Of a DNA stretch of 64,000 nucleotides, positions 10,845-22,835 are shown one piece after another (within the stretch, counting starts at the first letter, position 1; every line of letters begins with the position of its first letter). Where the stretch lies: positions 124,001-188,000 of the forward strand of contig NXFV01000216.1 in assembly GCA_002803225.1 (NCBI GenBank). Direction: 5' to 3'. The notes under the pieces were generated by a model. The model did not search any database, was not told the DNA's origin, and was given only the letters and a program-made list of their open reading frames with translations. A program made the position numbers and the translations under genes. Origin of the DNA: Gamarada debralockiae. Lineage: Eukaryota > Ascomycota > Leotiomycetes > Helotiales > Hyphodiscaceae.

Positions 10845-13800
10845 CTATGAAGCTAGTTCTGTCCTTTTACCTTCTGTCCTTTCCGCTCCTGTTCCTGTTT
10901 CTGTCTTTTCTGTTCCTGTCTTTGCGACTAGTTCATCCCACGACACTCCCAACCACTTCGAAATACCTTTTGCACCTGCCTCATCCCTGATTCGTCTGAC
11001 CTTTCTGCCATGTCCCGGGATAGATACCGAAAATGCTGTTGGGTCAGCACCTAAGCTGAGAAGAAATTTCACTAGCTCGGCAGCCTCAACCGTATTGTGC
11101 TTGACTGCGTAATGGAGTGGCGTTAAGAACTGGGAACTCCGCCTGTGGTCAACTTGAGCTCCTGCGTCAATCAGATACTTCGCGAGTTTCACTGAACAAC
11201 ATGTCATTGCAACACTTAAAAGTGCATCTCCGAGATACACCACCGTAAGATTTTTGGCCAGGTCCAACTTCTCCCATAATAACAAAATGAATGTTTCAGC
11301 TTCTGGATTCCCGTTGGCCGCTTTGAGAACCCACGGTCTTACATAGCGGTCTCCAAATGGAACAACTGACTTTTTAGGGGCCTTTTCACGACGACTCCTC
11401 CAATCTTCATAATCGGCGTCGACATATGTTTCCCAGTTCAGGCGGAATTCTTCGTTTTTGGATTTCAGTACCTCTGGAATACTCGAGGGATACTGGTATG
11501 GAGCAATATGGAGTAAATGCCTAAAAGTCTCAATATTGTTCCCTTTGATAGCAGCGTCGAGTTCTTTTTCACTGAGGGAAGAGTACGATCTGACCAAATC
11601 AACCATAGCCGTAGATCCAGAACCGGCAGCTAATATAAATATTGCGCGCTTTACATCGATGCTCATTTCAGCCAATCGAGGAAGAAGGTTTTTGACTAGT
11701 TCGACTTTGTCAGCTCTGACAAGGTCGAACAGTAGCGGTTGTATTTCGTCCTCGTCGGGGTTTTGCTGGGACCAATTCGTCTTTCGTCCTTCTTGGTGAC
11801 ATTGCTCCCAGTGTTGGTCTCTCATCTTTCGAGAAAGAAACCCCTGGGAATATTGGCAATCGGACCTGCTGCACTTCCATGGACGTTCATGATGCCTCTG
11901 GTGTGAGTTTCGAGCGAATTTGGTGGGAAAGCCATAGCGGCTAAAGAAACAGCCTAAGAAGCCGCATTTGAATGGTCGTCGACCCGAATGTCTCTGGACT
12001 GTAGCACAGTGACAGTCCTTTTTATGGTGTTCGCCGCTTCCGCATAGAAGTTGGTCGAATTCATCATATAGGCGGATAGAGGTACGTATTATGGTTAGAG
12101 GGTCGAGGCTGATCCATGAGGTTCCTTTGCTTGTTAGATTGACCATCATTTCAAATTGAAACATCTACTAACCCCTGCGTTTGTCGTATTCTCCTTCAGA
12201 CCACTTCTTTTGGAAGTTTGCAGCATTGCGAAGCATCTGACATATCTCCGGATAGTTTGATTTGAATAAACGTTGGCCCGGAGTTTGTGTGGGTAGTGAC
12301 AAGGTGTCGCAAATGAATCCATCGCTGCTCCTCTTCTCAATGAACATTTGAAAGAGGCTAATGAGAATGCTTGGTGGAGTTGTGGGATTAGCTAGGCGAA
12401 TATACTGTTCTACCAGCTCAAGCCACATAGTGGCCGAATATTCGTGAAGTCGATATATCCCTAAGAATATATTATCGCGTAGCTCATCGTCTGACAAGTC
12501 TATGTCGTGATGCCTTTGACAAAGATACTGAATACAACAGGTCGCTAGACTGAGAGTGGCATCTGAAATATCGATATAGCTGGTGATGCGTGGACTAAAG
12601 ATGTATCTAAGAAAGATTAGAACCCCGTTGTCGCTTTTGTTTCTAACGGGCTCACTTACTCTTTCACCGTAAAGTGGACGAATTGCACATAATCGTCGAC
12701 TACTTCCAGGATTGGGCCACAAACCCGAACAGGGTTGAGCCTTGCAATCACTCTCACGTCGCCATCGATATCATCCATCTTAACAGTCAGGGCTTGTTCA
12801 ATCTCTTGAATGGTTAGAGGCGTCATAGAGCTGCCAATCCATCCTAAAAGCTTACGGGCTTTGTCTCTCAGAGCCGGAGGATTAAGACTGTTGACCCGTT
12901 CCAAGATCCTAGCGTAACTGTATTGAAGTCAGAATGCGTTATTATGTACGTAATATATAATTTATATAGCCTTACGCGTCATCTAAATTCTCTGGGAGAA
13001 CTTGGAGTTCATTGCGAATCGCGACCATATCATCGAGGTGTTCAATGCAGCTCAAAACAACTTTTGCGTAGAGAAACATCCCTTTCCGAATTTAGTGATC
13101 GCTCATGAGTGAAAAAAAAATTGGGAGCGGTCCGAGGACTTGATACGTACCATTTGCCTTTGATGACAATGGCGCCAGTAAACCCATGATTTCAGTGCGA
13201 GCTTCAGGTAGAAAGTCTCGTGATAGAAACCACGTCTGCACTTGGCGGCTTACAAATGCTTGGATACTTCCTGCATTTTGGCTATCTATGCGAATTTCGA
13301 CAGCTTTATCACAAAGAATAGCGTGAATATCATCTTCAATTCTGGAACTAACGAGAATTTTGACCTCATCACAGCCATTTGACAACTCGAGAAGACACCG
13401 CAAGAGCCTGGCCCGTTCAATCTCATCAATTTCGTCAATTCCATCGACAACAATGAAGACTGATCCAGCTGTGATAAGCAGCGTTGTCAAAAGTTCCATA
13501 GCTTTTTTCAGATCTCGCTTTAGCTCTTTGGACATAGACTGGCAAAGTATTGCTTGTAAGTCATCATCATCTGGTGTGAGCTGGAATATCAGGGAGTGAA
13601 TAATTGATAGAGCAGTTATGCTACTACTAAAGTTGTAGCTGAGGAAGGCAAACAGTGTTCGACCCTGGGTTAACGCGTGATCGACAATAGTGCTTGAGAG
13701 ATAAGTTTTTCCTACACATCATATCAGGAAGATATAAAGAAATGACACTCTACTATAATGAACATACCTGCTCCAGGGATTCCTTGTAGCCATATGAGCT

Positions 13801-14699
13801 TTGATGGTTTCTCGGGCTCTCTGAGCCACTTAGTGAACAAGGCATCTCTTAGAAGCCATCTCCCCGTGCCCTCGCACATCCGAGAACGGATTCTGTAAAG
13901 CTCCTCTTCATATATCCTCGGAGAAATGGCCTCCCTAATTGCATTGTACTCTTGTTTTCGATGAGACCTCTCGGTTTTCTCGAAATGCTCTATAGCTCTA
14001 AGCCGAGCCTCATGCTCTTCGCGGATGTGCTCCAACCGGACTTCATTCCTCATGAGTAAGGTGTGCCGCTCAATATGCGACATGACAACTTTTATCTTAT
14101 CTCGTTGTTTTGGCCACATCGCTTCGAATATGATGTTCCAACCTTACACAATTGTCAATATCAGAGATCTCTACCCACGAACAAATGAAGCCATGAAACT
14201 TACGGGATAGGCTAAAAAACTTAAGCGCAATTACATAGATGTCAAGGATATCCTGGAAAAAGAGTGCGAGGACATCTTTCATCTGTTCATTATGGCCGAA
14301 AAGCTTCATGACCTCCTTGAATTCTGGCAACATGTCACCGATATCTGCAATGGTTTTAAGTAACTCATCGAAGGACTGCTTCAAGATACTAGTCCATTGG
14401 AGAAGCAGTTTAATAGGTCCCCAGATAAGCGCCAGGATATCGGGCTTTACTTGCACAAACGTTTCTATGGCACCGGCGTAGTCTCGTAAACGTTCCAGGA
14501 AGGGTCCGATCTTGGACAAGTGTCGCATGTGTCCGTTCTTTGCTTGTTCTTCCTGAAGCTTATCTGTGATATCGTAAACTTGGTCAATCGTGGTCGTTTT
14601 CAAGATCTCGCTGTACAGCTTGTCGTCTTTGAGATTTGCCTTGAAGTCGCGAATGGACTTTTCAAATACCAGGTGAACTAGGTTGCTTGGGTGGGCCAT
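10845..14699 (-). CDS. NLR-like NACHT NTPase with C2H2 and ankyrin C-terminus
   Basis: Fungal STAND/NLR-type protein, probably a cytoplasmic signalling switch in non-self recognition or stress; its ligand is unknown. Exons (minus): 14699-14204, 14142-13768, 13711-13151, 13081-12976, 12917-12660, 12606-12173, 12124-10845; 1169 residues, all phases consistent. Residues ~1-165 resemble the DUF7708-type N-terminal domain of fungal NACHT proteins, followed by a charged helical linker. The P-loop is GIPGAGKTYLSS (~286-297), the Walker B-like motif VFIVVDGIDE, then a sensor-like KILVSSR. A winged-helix-like FVHFTVKEYIFSP follows. After residue ~743 come Cys/His pairs (FKCGFLGC...H, WKCSRSDC...H) and at least two ankyrin repeats (TPLHYAVKHN). 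Two consecutive in-frame TAG codons at 12165-12170 fall inside a 48-nt intron (12125-12172) and are removed by splicing. The gene looks intact. Confidence 0.9.
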
Positions 14700-15572
14700 T
14701 GTCCAGTCCTCGCCGGAGCCGGTGAAGGAGACGCAATATGTCAGCAAGGAGGGAATTCGATAGCTGGAATACTAGGAATAAATACGTGGAGTCCTGCTCC
14801 GTCGATCGTGGATCAAATACTTTGCTTGGCGCGAGAAGATGACATGGTGGTGGCTTAGCCTTCCCCTGCCTTTCCCTATTCCAAAGCTGACAGAGGCTGA
14901 ATCTGCCCGTTATGAGAAGTGTGCTCTTCACGGCCAAGGTATTCCTTAGGCTGCCCCCAAGGCGCCCCATTCATAACTTTGCTTTTGATCTCGCCCCCAT
15001 AAGTCAAGTCTAAGTGATGCAGCGGTTGAAGGAGTTCATTAGTCGAATTGTATCATCGTGCGTGGTCAATGGTTCTATCACTAAGCATAATGAAACTAAA
15101 CGAGACTTTTCCACAGTCGTTTTGAAACAAAAGACTCATTTTAAGTCCACCAGCGTAGTCGCAAGGCTTACAGCTTCCCCCAGTCTTGCACTGCCCGCAT
15201 TTGCTGGCAGGCTGACTCGCTGCTAAAGCATCCATGTGCCTTGTGCGTCTAGCCCACCCAGTAACTATCTATTCCAGAAGTCTCCCAGCCCGGTTTCCAG
15301 GGATCAAGCAGTCGAGCTTTGGGTTTCCGTTAGCCGACGGCCGTGCGATGCGATCGGCGATCCGGGAATCTAGAGCCAAATACTGTAAATGCCACATCAC
15401 CATCCGCGGCCAGGGGACACGGCCGGGCTCCTAAGGGCAGCCATTCGCCATCCTCCGGCCCGACTGACGCGGACGGACGGAGGAGAATCTGACATCCCTC
15501 CCGCTCTTTAAAGTCCGACTTGAAATTGGCTGAACAAGGACTCTATGTATTAAAATAAGTGAAGTATCTATC
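14700..15572. other. Intergenic region upstream of the NLR gene and 5S gene
   Basis: Contains the presumed promoter of the minus-strand NLR gene and the 5' flank of the 5S rRNA gene. Short frames on both strands show no family resemblance. The ~20 bases just before the 5S gene resemble those before the decayed 5S copy at 4842. Confidence 0.5.
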
Positions 15573-15692
15573 ACATACGACCATAGACTGAGGAGAATTG
15601 GGCATCCCGTCCGCTCTGCCACACACAAGCCTCAGATCGGCAGATTAGTAGTTGCGTCGGTGACGAGCAGCGAATACCTGCTGTTGTATGTT
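15573..15692 (+). rRNA. 5S ribosomal RNA gene
   Basis: About 119 nt starting ACATACGACCATAG and ending GTTGTATGT, followed by a T-run (15691-15695) typical of RNA polymerase III termination. The ends pair as ACATAC with GTATGT (helix I), and CTGAGG pairs with CCTCAG (helix II). Conserved fungal 5S blocks are visible: CATCCCGTCCGCTCTG, TTAGTAGTTG and CAGCGAATAC. Dispersed single 5S genes are usual in filamentous ascomycetes. Differences from other fungal 5S sequences in the internal helices look partly compensatory, so the copy may be functional, but a diverged variant copy is possible. Confidence 0.93.
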
Positions 15693-15869
15693 TTTGCAAT
15701 TTTTCGGCTAGTTGATACTGTCCCCCCAATCCACCCTTCCGCGGGGATGTGCTCCAGGTCAAGTGGGCGACGGGTGAGCTTCTTTATTGCTTCCCCCTCC
15801 TCTGATATCTCCCCTCTCACCAGGGACTTATATGTCTCCCTTTTTGGCTCATAATTTGGATGAATCATC

Positions 15870-17310
15870 ACCGAAGTCGCTACATGTCACAGTAAGCGAA
15901 GCGCTACCCTTGGAATCGGAATCGGCGTCAAAGATGGCAAAATTTCCTGTCTTGGGACCTTGCTCCCTCGAGATGTCCACACGAAACTCATCGACGCGAA
16001 AGGGGGCTATTTAACTCCTGGAGGGGTCCACAGCAAATGTGCATTTCGCTCAGGACAATTCACCAACAGGCAATGACTTCGTCACGCGCTCGAGGAGTGC
16101 AATAGCAGGAGGTACAACTACTGTCTTAGCTTTGCATCTCAGCTCAAGACCAAAACTAGCGTCATCCCAACCGTCAAAGAATACTACACGCGAGCTAAAG
16201 ATCAGAGTTACTGTGACTGCGGCTTCCATCTCATCTCACGAATCCGACCCCTGAAATCATGACTACCGAGTTGTCTCTATTCATCGAGCAAGGTATCACG
16301 TCGGTTAAGCTCTATATGACTTATGAGCCCCTGAAGCTAGGCGACTCTCAACTCCTCGAGGTTCTCATGTCAGCGAGAACGTTGGGCTCACCACGATGGT
16401 CCGCGCCGAGAACAGCGATATCATTTCTCTGATCACAGACCGCCTGGAGGCAGCTGGTCACACTGGTCCCTATTTCCACCCCATTTCTCGAGCTCAGGTT
16501 GCAGAAAATGAAGCCGCATACCGAATCATCTCTTTGGTGGAGTTGACGGATACACCAATCCTGATTGTCACATGTCGTCCGAAATCGCGATGAAGCACGT
16601 AAGGAAAGTCCAGACTCGAATGCTTCCTATTCACGCCGAAACCTGTCCTCAGTACCTGTTCTTATTGAGCGAGAGATCGAAAGGGACGCAAAAAGATGCT
16701 TTTGAGGACGCAAAGTGCGTGTGTTCACCTCCGTTGCGACACGAACCTAAAGATCTTGAGGCAAGGTGGCGCAGAATAGCCAATGGCACATTCACGACTT
16801 TCTCTTCGGATCATGCTCCTTCAACCTATGATCATTCTGGTGGCAAGAAATCGGGTCTCAAGGATGGCATCATGAGGTGTCGAGATATTCCAAATGGAGT
16901 GCCGGCCGTGGAAACTAGGCTGCCTTTGTTGTTTAGTCATGCTAGCTGAGAGAAAGATTCTCACTTGAGTCTTCGGAGGCTTGTTCAGCTGACGAGTTAG
17001 GATCCGGCGAAGTAGTATGAGCTTGAGGGTGTGAAGGGAAATACTGCTCCCAGATATGAGGCTGATCTTGTTGTGTGGTATCCAGAGACGAGAGTAGAGG
17101 AAGGCGTCACGATAGAGCAGAGGATGCTGCACCATGGTGTCGACTGACGCAATACGAGGGTATGAAAGTCTAGAATTGCCCAAGTTACACGATCCTGAAG
17201 GGAAAGACGGTTTGGGATCGAGATATTGGGGGCATTGTTAGCAGTATGCTTGATAGATAGTTCTTGAAGAGGAATAAGGGGAAGTTGTTGTTGGAGGACT
17301 GGTGGAGAAG
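15870..17310 (+). pseudogene. Dihydropyrimidinase/hydantoinase-like pseudogene
   Basis: Relic of a cyclic amidohydrolase of the dihydropyrimidinase family, which opens dihydropyrimidine or hydantoin rings in nucleobase breakdown. Family-like blocks occur in order but in different frames: KGGYLTPGGVH, TRSRSAIAGGTTTV, EQGITSVKLYMTYEPLKLGD, LTTMVRAENSDI, MSSEIAMKHVRKVQTRMLP, HAETCPQYLFLLSER, DAKCVCSPPLRHEPKD, GTFTTFSSDHAP and YEADLVVWYPE. Frameshifts separate the blocks near 16020, 16250, 16390 and 16570, and stops interrupt the C-terminal part after 16940. No intron arrangement rescues all of these. It follows the 5S gene directly. A nucleobase-type NCS1 permease relic lies 10 kb away. Confidence 0.85.
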
Positions 17311-17917
17311 TAAATGGGATGTTGAATGGGAAGCGGGGTTATTGGTATTGAGAAAATGAGGTCCTGGGGAAGACTGTTAAGTATTGAGGCCAGAATATTA
17401 CACATCAGATGGAAAGGATGTTTGGGTGGTTGAAATGAATATTCAATCTCCTGTCCCACTTTTTGTAGTATGTCAAAGGCTGCTCTAGCGTACGCCCCTT
17501 TATTTCCGGCTCTTGCTCGCTAAACTTCCAACATCCTCCGGATTGTACTACCTACATGCGTTAATAAATGTTAGGCGAGTCCAAATACGGTCGAAAATCC
17601 GAGTGGCCTGACCAATCACCTGCTCAAGATACCTCTTTTAGGATATAATTGGTCAAATCCTGTGGCGTCATTTAACATTTATTACCCCTGTATAGAGGTA
17701 CCGCATAACGCTAATACCAAAAGGGACAGATGGGCGAGGCTAGAGACCTCGTCTATGCCCGAATAGGCTGTAAGATAGAGACGTCGAACTTCAGGGGTTT
17801 GCTGACCAACTTCCCCTGCTTCAAACTCGTCCGTGATGTATATATACAACAGTAGCAAGTGCCAACGCTATTCAGTGTACAGTCAAATTAATCCATGACT
17901 TTCTGTCCGCATTTACG
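17311..17917. other. Intergenic region before the APC permease
   Basis: No gene is seen. A TATA-like element lies near the 3' end (listed separately). Confidence 0.5.
17839..17846 (+). promoter_or_regulatory. TATA-like element of the APC permease gene
   Basis: TATATATA lies ~72 bases upstream of the permease ATG at 17918. Position and sequence fit a TATA box; this is based on sequence alone. Confidence 0.35.
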
Positions 17918-19944
17918 ATGCATGACACTGTCCAAGCTGTTTCATCTGAGCGATTGAGCCACCCAGAGATGGACACCTTCCAAAACGACTCGGTAGGAGC
18001 GACCTTTGAGGAGAGTCAACTCATCGCTCTTGGCCGTCGGCCTGAGCTAAAGAGGACACACACATTCTGGAGTTTGATGGCTTACCAGACGACCATCTTA
18101 TGTTCATGGAGTTGTAATATCGTCATGTTTTATTATGTCTTTACTCTCGGAGGACCGGTGTGTTTTGTTTGGGGAACGTATGTGAAATTCTCATCCCTAC
18201 CTGCCTTCCAAAGTTGGGGTGCAAGAATTCATGATGTGCAGATTAATTGTCTCGATCGGCCAATTGTTGGTCATGGCTTCCTTGGCTGAGTACTGTTCTA
18301 TTTGGCCGACGGCCGGAGGGCAACAGTTTTACACTCAGGTTCGTGAAGATTCTCCTTTCCAAATCGGTGGGAAATTGCTGACGAAAGTGCAGGTTGTAGC
18401 ACCAGAAAGCATGCGAAGATTTTTGTCCTACGTCGTGGGATGGTGCGTACTCGTCGGCGAGATTTCTACGAGTACGAGCTGTGCTCTGAATAGTGCACAG
18501 ATTGTAGCTTCATTCGTCGAGATAACTCATCCCGATGTGATATGGAAGGTTGGATTCTCCTAATATTTGACTGACTCACTCACTGATCCTGATTTTCAGC
18601 CTTACATGACTTGGCTCATCTACACCGGATTTCTTGTTGGGCCTGCTGTCTCGAACTTGATGCCAAAATATTTACCTACACTCAACTTGTTTGGCGCAGG
18701 GTTCAACATCCTCGGTGGTCTTACATGGGCCATTGTGTTCCTTGTTATGGCACCAAAAGCAAACGCTAGCTTTGTTTTTACGGAGTTCATCAACAGCTCG
18801 GGTTACACTTCATCTGGGTGGGTGTTCATTTTGAGTATGTATGTTCCCATATATGGGCTTTATGGCACGGATGGTGTCATGCATTTGGTAGAAGAGATGA
18901 AGAATGCTTCTCGAGATGCTCCGGTACGTTCTTCTTGTCCCTACTCTTGTATTTCGGAAAGCTAATACTCCCTGTAGCGCGTGATGATGTGGTCCATGGT
19001 CTGGGCTGGAACAACAGCTTGGCTTTCAGCTATCGTCATGTGCTTGACGGCTGCCAATTGGGAAACATATCTGGAAGCAAGCCAGCCGTATTTGGTAAGT
19101 CATCTATGTCAAGAAGCAAAGTTCTCGCTCTAAACCCCATCACAGGCATGGTTCATGGACGTTACGGGCTCGATATATGGAGGAGGGGTGTTCTGTGCAC
19201 TTATCATGATGGGCCTCAACGTGCGTCTCTCTAATCACTCATCTCCTTAAAACACTGACAGTTTACAAGTACATGATAATCGTAAACATGAATACCGCTG
19301 GATCACGACTAATGTGGAGCATGGCACGTGACAAAGCCTTCCCATTCTCAAATTATTTCTCCAAAATCAACCAACACTTCATGATGCCACTTCGGGCCAT
19401 GATGGCCGTCCTGGCTGTCGATGTTCTCGTGGGACTTCTCGTTCTCGGAAGCGACCTCGCATTCTACGCCATCATTTCCGGAGGCGGCGTCACTCTCCAA
19501 GTGAGCTACTGCATTCCAGTTCTCTGTGTGGTCTGCAGAGGAAGATCAGTCCTGCCAGCACGTCCGAACTTCGACCTGGGAAAGTGGGGATATGCGGTCA
19601 ATATCATATCGCTACTGTGGTCGATCGTCGTGGTTCTATTTTACGTCTTCCCGCAATTTGTTCCGGTTGTGGGAGAAATTGCGAATATGAATTGGGCGAC
19701 AGCGATCCTGGCGGGTGTAGCTGTGTTTTCGGGGATTTACTGGGTCTTCAAGGGAAGAAAGGAGTACCTCATTAACAGCAATTCTGTCATGGATGATACC
19801 GTTGTTGTCATAGGCGACCAATTCATTGCTGGTCGAGATGCTGTGCGGGCCACAATGGGAGAGAAAGACGAGAAAGATTATGCTGTCCAAAGCTTAAAGA
19901 AGGAGAGCTGTCCGGCTCGAAAATTGGCATGTGACGACTCCTGA
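17918..19944 (+). CDS. APC-superfamily amino acid/choline/GABA permease
   Basis: Plasma-membrane permease of the fungal amino-acid-choline (GABA permease-like) group, expected to import an amine or amino acid with protons. Exons: 17918-18177, 18242-18338, 18393-18548, 18600-18923, 18978-19094, 19146-19220, 19270-19944; 567 residues. The N-terminus is short and hydrophilic. It is followed by about 12 hydrophobic segments and the family signature SLAEYCSIWPTAGGQ, with MVWAGTTAWLSAI and SRLMWSMARDKAFPFS further on. The introns are short; the donor at 18549 (GTTGGA) is weak but keeps frame. It sits between a dihydropyrimidinase pseudogene and an M20 peptidase, so a nitrogen-scavenging role is plausible (inference). 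No disruption seen. Confidence 0.9.
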
Positions 19945-20103
19945 ACGATCGAATTCGAGGACAGCGGATGAAATGGCCCATTCAAATAAGAAACATCTGA
20001 ATCACTGGAATGAACTGAATGATTTACATCTCAAGTTTCGAATTTACACAATATCCTTCTCTTCCGATCCAGCAGAGTAATCCTCTTCAGCTACCTATTA
20101 CAT

Positions 20104-21997
20104 TCATCTTCTCTTCTCATCCACAACTCTTATAAACTCATGATAGAACCTAATCATCTCCAGCAACCCATCTACAGGCATTCTTTCATCCACAGTATGC
20201 ATATTAGTACCCCTGGGGTCCAAGCTTGCACGCCAAGGAGACATCCTATAGATCTGCGATGAAAGCTTCCAGAAGAATTTTGTATCCGTATTGCCTAATA
20301 TTTCTCAACAAACTAATTCCCAGAACTTTCTCCGGACTTAACTCACCTGTAAGTAGTACAGGTGCCACATACACATCCTTCCCAAACACGCCCCGAAGAG
20401 TTCCAGCCAACCAGCTGAATCGCACATCTTTGTGATTCGAAACAGGCGATGGTTCCAGCTCATCGTGTCCAGCGAGAATAACTGTACCAGCTGGTGCGTT
20501 ATTGGAAATGAGTACTTTCCCGAAGGTGTCGAGGACAAAATTCCATTTGTGCGCCAGGGGTGAAAGGATGCGGATGTAGTGGTCTTTGAGGACTTGGACT
20601 GAGTCTTCGACCGCGATTCGATGGTTCACGAGGGCGTATGCAGTCTCAGGCAGCGCGTTCGCTACAAAAGAATTAGCAATTGCTATGGAGGGACAAAGAG
20701 TCAGGATGTTCGAGGGATGCACCTTTCTCTCCCCCTCTGATGATATCCACAGCTGTTGAAGTGCGGATCAAAGCTCTGGTCTCAAGCGAGCTGTCCATGT
20801 ACGTGAGAACTTTCCTTGATGAAGGCGAATCCAGAATAGCTTCTCGAAGTGACCGCGGCATGTTTTTTGAATATAAAGCCGTACATTTCAGGTACTCAGT
20901 AGTCGGATTGTGGTCCGTCAATCGGGATGTGAATTGATTTGCTTCGATTGCTTGGATAACTTGTGCGAGGTACCCAACTGTGATCCCGTGAGTGACATTA
21001 ACTATGAAGAGAGCGAGTTTACCTACTCGCAGTGTGATCTGGTGGCGTTGAGGAGTGCCCACCAGCGGTGTCAATAGTGATTGAAACATCAATGTATCCT
21101 TTTTCTGCTGTGGCTGGAAGTGCGAACTCTGTATCGAAATGCTCCTCAATCCCAGCGATTCCTTCATCGAACTACTCCGCGTTTACTTATATCGCCCTTG
21201 AGATAGTTGAAGTGACAACTCACTACTAATTCAATCCCATCTTCACCATATATCTCGAGGATATACTCGGCCAAACATCTAGCTCCGTAACTTTGGTCGG
21301 CCCCGCCTTCCTCATCAAATCCAATGGAGACCAATACCGTCCTAGTCGGTCTAAAACCGCAGTTGAGAAGAACATCAATTGCTGACAACATAGCTATCAA
21401 ATTGGACTTATCGTCCTCGGAGCCTCTTCCCCAGACGTATTCTCCATCGTAATGACCTGAAAATGGTGGGTACGTCCACCGATCCAACGATGAATCGGGA
21501 ACTGGAACGACCTTCGAAGTGTCAATGCCAAACTTGCAAATCAGAGAGGAAAATTGTACATCAGAGTGTGCCATGAAAAGTAAAGGCTTTAATTGAGTAT
21601 CCGATCCATGCCATGTGTAGAGCAAGCCATGCTCATTAATTGTCTTCACATTCAACTTCTCGTGCCCGAAGTATTCATCAGCCGGGTTCGTTCGAGATCC
21701 ACGAAAGACTTACAATGCGGGAAAGGCCTCTCGTAAATACTTTGTAAACGAGTAAAATATATCCCATCGGGCATCTGTTCCAATGTTACCCATGCCATCA
21801 TAAGTGACACATGGTATTTGTACAGCGCCGGAAAGGCGTTGAGCAGCGAGGTCTCGGAAACTTGGACTCATGAAAAGGTCTGTGTTGAATGAAGTGATGT
21901 CAGGCCGGGCATGAGGGTAAAAATTGGGTTGCTTTGGACTTGAATCTTCAGAGTCTTCCTCATCTTGAAGACCAGAGCTTGAGATAAGTATTTGCAT
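20104..21997 (-). CDS. M20 metallopeptidase, carboxypeptidase S-like, one damaged junction
   Basis: Zinc peptidase related to vacuolar carboxypeptidase S, which trims C-terminal residues from small peptides. Exons (minus): 21997-21714, 21655-21560, 21511-21224, 21171-21027, 20977-20723, 20661-20347, 20294-20104. Motifs are MAHSDVVPVPDSSLDRW (metal-binding H-x-D across a 48-nt intron), WGRGSEDDKSNL, GFDEEGGAD, GGHSSTPPDHT and, near the end, GNTDTKFFW with TNMHTVDERM. All junctions are in phase except the first. Exon 1 ends in phase 2 before GTAAGT, but the next AG (21656) resumes in phase 0. A single missing base at the junction explains this; unspliced, the frame meets TAA at 21712. The chosen ATG gives no membrane anchor, unlike many relatives, so an upstream exon may be missing. 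Possibly a recent pseudogene. Confidence 0.75.
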
Positions 21998-22835
21998 CTT
22001 GGGTGAGAGGAACGGTTGGAGGAAATAGTCGATGAGAGTGAAAGGCGACGTAGTATCCCGCAAAGGAGATATTTTCGCAGAAAAAGTTCAAGAAATGGTT
22101 TAGAATTCTCGCGCCCCCTGAGCTCCTGATATATTGCAAGTTGGGGCCGCGGAGTTCTAAAGATAAGCCGGGCTAAATGATTACCCCACTATTGCCATCG
22201 AGGCCGCGAAGTCGAAGAAAGCGAAACGCAATGGAACTTCCGGAGGACGAGACTCGTATACAGTATTAAAGACACTCAATACTTGCACATGATCACCACC
22301 CAAGCATCTCCGTCTTTTCATTCCAAGCTTTTCGTCCCAAAGAAGTATGAGCATGAGGAAGCCTTATCAACCCTCCCTCCACCCTAAATTCTCTAGCGAG
22401 CTGCTAATTTAGGCTTAGTGTGGGATCAGGGAGGATGTGGGAAAATGAGCAGCGTAAAGACTGTCTTTAATAGTGCCTATAGATACTGGGAATGAAATAG
22501 ATAGGAAATACAACAATCGTAGTCAAGCGCAACGTATTCGTATGGTATCCTCCAAACCTTAGATATGAAATCCATTCATACACGTCGTAACTCGTAACTC
22601 GAAAGCAATACAATCGAAAAATACAAAGAAAAACTCATCCTCCGATTTCCAAAATGCAGTCCCGAACTCAAGAGGTGAAATGATAGACCGTCCACCTCTT
22701 TCTCTACCATCTTAATAATCATCCTTGATAGATTCTCCGGCGTCTTGGAGTGGGGTTTAAGAACACCTGCCTCCAGCATGCGCGAAGAATATCGCGGACC
22801 GTCTGCTTGCTGCTCGTGATATTTTTTCTAACAAG
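21998..22835. other. Intergenic region
   Basis: Spacer between the start of the M20 gene and the 3' end of the MFS pseudogene, both on the minus strand. Only short unrelated frames are present. Confidence 0.5.

Noticed and set aside
11458..11799. Plus-strand open frame of 113 codons within the NLR gene
   Set aside because: It is antisense to the ankyrin/zinc-finger exon, which has clear domain content; no independent support.
12165..12170. Two stop codons suggesting the NLR is two genes
   Set aside because: They lie inside a well-formed short intron whose removal restores a family-typical junction in phase, so a single gene model is better.
20295..20346. Apparent early stop near the C-terminus of the M20 peptidase
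   Set aside because: A GTGAGT...TTAG intron restores GNTDTKFFW and the family-typical end.
21512..21559. Apparent 16-residue insertion in the metal-binding region of the M20 peptidase
   Set aside because: It is a 48-nt intron (GTACAA...GAAG) that happens to be in frame; removal gives the normal HSDVVPVPDS.
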